Below are positions 61,859 through 64,000 of a DNA stretch of 64,000 nucleotides, one piece after another. Each line of letters opens with the position of its first letter. Position 1 is the first letter of the stretch. The notes under the pieces were generated by a model that saw nothing but the letters and a program-made list of their open reading frames with translations, was not told the DNA's origin and ran no database searches. The position numbers were made by a program, and so were the translations under genes. The stretch comes from Nitratireductor sp. B36 (GTDB lineage: Bacteria; Pseudomonadota; Alphaproteobacteria; Rhizobiales; Rhizobiaceae), in the NCBI RefSeq assembly GCF_020833685.1, contig NZ_JACKZY010000001.1, positions 248,001 through 312,000 of the forward strand, written 5' to 3'.

Positions 61859-62559
61859 GACGGGAGCCCCCCACCATCGAGCCCGCGCGTCCGCAGCGCC
61901 CGGATCACCGAGCCAAGCACCGCCACGGCGATCTCGGCTGGCGTCGCAGCGCCGATATCGAGCCCGATGGGTGCATTGATCCGCTCCAGCGCCTGCCCTG
62001 CCACACCGGCATCCTTCAGGCGCTCCACGCGCTTGGCATGGGTCTTCCGGCTGCCCAGCGCCCCGATGTAAAAACACTCAGCGTCAAAAGCTGCCTTCAA
62101 GGCAGGGTCATCGATCTTCGGATCATGGGTCAGGGCTGCCAGCGCCGTATAGGCATCGAGCGGCTGGCGCGCCAGCGCTTCATCCGGCCATTCGGCGTGA
62201 AGCGCCACGTCGGGAAAGCGCTCCGGCGAGGCGAAGGCGGTGCGCGGGTCGATGATTGTCAGATCGAAGCCGGCGATCTTCGCCATCGGCGCCAGCGCCT
62301 GGCTGATATGCACCGCCCCGATCACCACGAGACGCGGTGCGGGCAGATGCACGTTGAGGAAAAAATGCCGCCCGTCGACCTCCACCACACCGGATTTTCC
62401 GGAGCGAAAGGCACGCGCCACAGCCTCCCCCAGAACTCCTGCCACCGTGTCGCCCTCGCCGATCACACGGTCGCGTCCGTCGCCCAGATCCGTCAGCAGG
62501 ATCGCAGCCTTGCGGTCGCGCCGCAGCGCGTTCAGTTTTTTGAGCGAATGCGGATCCAC
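61855..62559 (-). CDS. XdhC-family protein, C-terminal Rossmann type
   Basis: 234 residues. The N-terminal part is short, and the Rossmann region reads PAPRLVVIGAVHISQALAPMAKIAGFDLTIIDPR, with YIGALGSRKTHAKR and INAPIGLDIGAATPAEIAVAVL near the end. These are hallmarks of XdhC/CoxF proteins that insert or sulfurate the molybdenum cofactor. Start is GTG, overlapping the preceding stop by one base. The family is split here into two genes. Confidence 0.85.
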   Translation of the reverse strand: MDPHSLKKLNALRRDRKAAILLTDLGDGRDRVIGEGDTVAGVLGEAVARAFRSGKSGVVEVDGRHFFLNVHLPAPRLVVIGAVHISQALAPMAKIAGFDLTIIDPRTAFASPERFPDVALHAEWPDEALARQPLDAYTALAALTHDPKIDDPALKAAFDAECFYIGALGSRKTHAKRVERLKDAGVAGQALERINAPIGLDIGAATPAEIAVAVLGSVIRALRTRGLDGGGLPS

Positions 62560-62897
62560 TAGCCAAGCCTCTCCACATAAACCCGGATGCGCCCGCCGCA
62601 GGAGAGCCCCACCTCCCAGGCGGTCTCGTCGGCCACACCGAATTCCAGCATGCGCGGCTTGCCCTCAGCGAGCACGTCAGCGGCCTCGGCCACCACCGCG
62701 CCCTCGACACAGCCACCCGACACGGATCCTTCGAAATTGCCGTCCATGTCGATCACCAGATGGCTTCCCACAGGCCGGGGTGCAGAGCCCCAGGTTTCGA
62801 CCACGGTGGCAATCGCCACATCGCGGCCGGCATTCATCCATTCCTCCGCGATCATCAGCGGATCGCGCGCATGGTCCTTATGCACAAGATCAGACAT
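62559..62897 (-). CDS. XdhC/CoxI-family protein, N-terminal domain
   Basis: 112 residues containing only the XdhC_CoxI N-terminal domain, with ATVVETWGSAPRPVGSHLVI, GSVSGGCVEGAVVAEA and LSCGGRIRVYVERLG. The conserved cysteines in SGGCVEG and LSCGG may hold the cofactor or sulfur. Together with the next gene it makes a full XdhC split over two proteins. It overlaps CoxE by 8 bp. Confidence 0.85.
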   Translation of the reverse strand: MSDLVHKDHARDPLMIAEEWMNAGRDVAIATVVETWGSAPRPVGSHLVIDMDGNFEGSVSGGCVEGAVVAEAADVLAEGKPRMLEFGVADETAWEVGLSCGGRIRVYVERLG

Positions 62898-64000
62898 TGG
62901 CGTTTCTCCCGCCTTTCATATGGGCACGCTGGAAGTGCCGTGCCAAGTCCCCGCCGCTCGCCGGTGCCGTCAGCGCGGCCACCAGATCGCCAAGCGCATC
63001 GAGCGAGTGTACGGGGCGTAATTCATCCACATGCGGCAGCATGGCGCGCATGCCCCGTGCGCGCGGCTCGAACCCCTCGAAACCCAGCAGCGGGTTCAAC
63101 CAGATCAGTCGCCGGCATGATTTCGAAAGCCGCTCCATCTCGCGTGACAGAACCTCGATATGGTCGCGCTCCAGCCCGTCGGTGATCAAAAGCACGATGG
63201 CGCCCTGCCCCAGAACCCGGCGCGACCACAGCCGGTTGAAATCGCCCAGCACCGTGCCGATCCGCGTGCCGCCCGACCAGTCGCGCACGGTCCCCGAAGC
63301 CTCGTCCATCGCCTCATCGGGATCGCGACGGCTGAGCGCACGCGTGATGTTGGTCAGCCGCGTGCCGAAGGTGAAACTGTGAACGCGCCGGCGCTTCTCC
63401 GTCAGCGCGTGGAGAAAATGCAGGAAAATGCGCGAATACTGGCTCATCGAGCCCGAAATATCGACCAACGCCACCAGCGGCGGCGCGATTTCTCTTGGCG
63501 AACGGAATCTTGGCAGGATCAGGTCACCGCCCGTGCGCAGGCTCGACCGCAGCATGGCATGGGGATCGATCCGCACACCATGGGGATCCGGTCTGAAGCG
63601 GCGCGTCGCGATCTTGTCGAACGGCAATGTGAGATCACGCATGGCAAGGCGCGCCTCGGCCAGTTCAGCCGCCGACATCTGCGCAAAATCCTTGCCACGC
63701 AGCACCTCCATTGCCGTGAAGGAAAGGCGCGCATCGAGCTCGAATTCCGGGCGTTTCTTGATGATCGCGCGCCGTTCCTCATCGAGCGCATCTTCGGCAC
63801 GGCGGTCGCCGGCGCGCTTCTTCTCGCGCAGCACTTCCGCCTCCTCGCCATCCTCGCCGCCGTCCGCATCGTCGCGATCCTCGCGCCGCGCCCAGTAAAG
63901 TCGGAACACCGCGTCGAACACCGCATGGTCCTCGCGCCGCGAGATCATGGTCGAATGCAGGGTCCAGTAAAAATCCTGTCGGTTCTCGATTCCGACCGAA
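62890..64000 (-). CDS. VWA-domain protein CoxE, partial at the window edge
   Basis: At least 369 residues; the reading frame stays open to the right edge, so the N-terminus lies outside (the last codons give SVGIENRQDFYWTLHSTMISRR). The von Willebrand A domain has the MIDAS motif in LVDISGSMSQYSRIF and later TDGLERDHIEVL. CoxE, usually with the AAA+ CoxD, matures the copper-molybdenum or related hydroxylase active site. CoxD would be expected beyond the edge. Confidence 0.87.
   Translation of the reverse strand, partial: SVGIENRQDFYWTLHSTMISRREDHAVFDAVFRLYWARREDRDDADGGEDGEEAEVLREKKRAGDRRAEDALDEERRAIIKKRPEFELDARLSFTAMEVLRGKDFAQMSAAELAEARLAMRDLTLPFDKIATRRFRPDPHGVRIDPHAMLRSSLRTGGDLILPRFRSPREIAPPLVALVDISGSMSQYSRIFLHFLHALTEKRRRVHSFTFGTRLTNITRALSRRDPDEAMDEASGTVRDWSGGTRIGTVLGDFNRLWSRRVLGQGAIVLLITDGLERDHIEVLSREMERLSKSCRRLIWLNPLLGFEGFEPRARGMRAMLPHVDELRPVHSLDALGDLVAALTAPASGGDLARHFQRAHMKGGRNANV

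Noticed and set aside
1-64000. tRNA, rRNA, CRISPR, prophage or integrative element signatures
   Set aside because: No tandem short repeats with spacers, no clover-leaf candidates, no integrase or phage structural genes were recognized by reading both strands.

Overview
The window is one continuous stretch of alphaproteobacterial chromosome, most likely from the Hyphomicrobiales (Rhizobiales). The taxonomic pointers are a RirA iron regulator with the C91/C99/C105 cysteine triad, a complete hmuPSTUV heme operon in rhizobial order, and the acpXL-fabF2-fabF1-adh-lpxXL locus that builds the very-long-chain acyl group of lipid A in this order. GC-rich codon use is uniform throughout. A Phyllobacteriaceae-type genus (Nitratireductor or Mesorhizobium relatives) is a guess, not something the sequence proves. 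I saw no rRNA, tRNA, CRISPR array, prophage or intact transposase gene. The only mobile-looking item is a 265 bp element with 32 bp terminal inverted repeats at 5735-5999.

Layout. 0.2-5.7 kb: distal half of an ectoine/hydroxyectoine catabolic cluster (eutB, eutC, Lrp-type regulator, aldehyde dehydrogenase, transaminase). 6.1-7.9 kb: fumarylpyruvate hydrolase-type and zeta-GST isomerase genes and a MaoC-like hydratase. 8.1-18.1 kb: iron and heme block, with rirA, hmuVUTSP on the minus strand, and a divergent heme receptor, small periplasmic protein, exbB, two exbD genes and tonB. 18.1-26.6 kb: proline and GABA-type catabolism (putA with a divergent Lrp regulator, gabD), a di-heme peroxidase with a YtkA/FixH-like partner, and an AEC carrier. 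27.4-32.2 kb: very-long-chain fatty acid and lipid A acylation. 32.3-39.2 kb: L,D-transpeptidase, then an M20 hydrolase with a complete oligopeptide-type ABC importer. 39.3-47.7 kb: small stress, regulatory and metabolic genes (TerB-like, TSUP exporter, AraC/VOC pair, cobQ, valine catabolism, class III aminotransferase). 48-56.1 kb: methylated-amine chemistry (MttB-superfamily protein, dimethylglycine dehydrogenase-like oxidase, PhnD-like protein, desaturase, XRE regulator, betaine-homocysteine methyltransferase). 56.2-64 kb: MATE exporter, a J-domain-like protein, a DUF1176-like protein, an alpha/beta hydrolase, and a molybdenum hydroxylase maturation operon (MoeA/MobA fusion, two XdhC/CoxI-type proteins, CoxE) that runs off the right edge.

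How the genes work together. Much of the window imports and breaks down nitrogenous osmolytes and amino acids (ectoines, proline, GABA, valine, peptides, betaine-type amines). The iron block forms one regulon on sequence evidence: TGA-N9-TCA iron-responsive boxes lie in front of rirA and between hmuP and the receptor gene. The most interesting items are the MttB-like/dimethylglycine dehydrogenase-like pair without an adjacent corrinoid protein, the lipid A ketosynthase pair in which one partner lacks the active-site cysteine and fabZ is absent, a small J-domain-like protein with an HPD motif, an undescribed periplasmic protein inside the heme receptor/TonB operon, and the inverted-repeat element.
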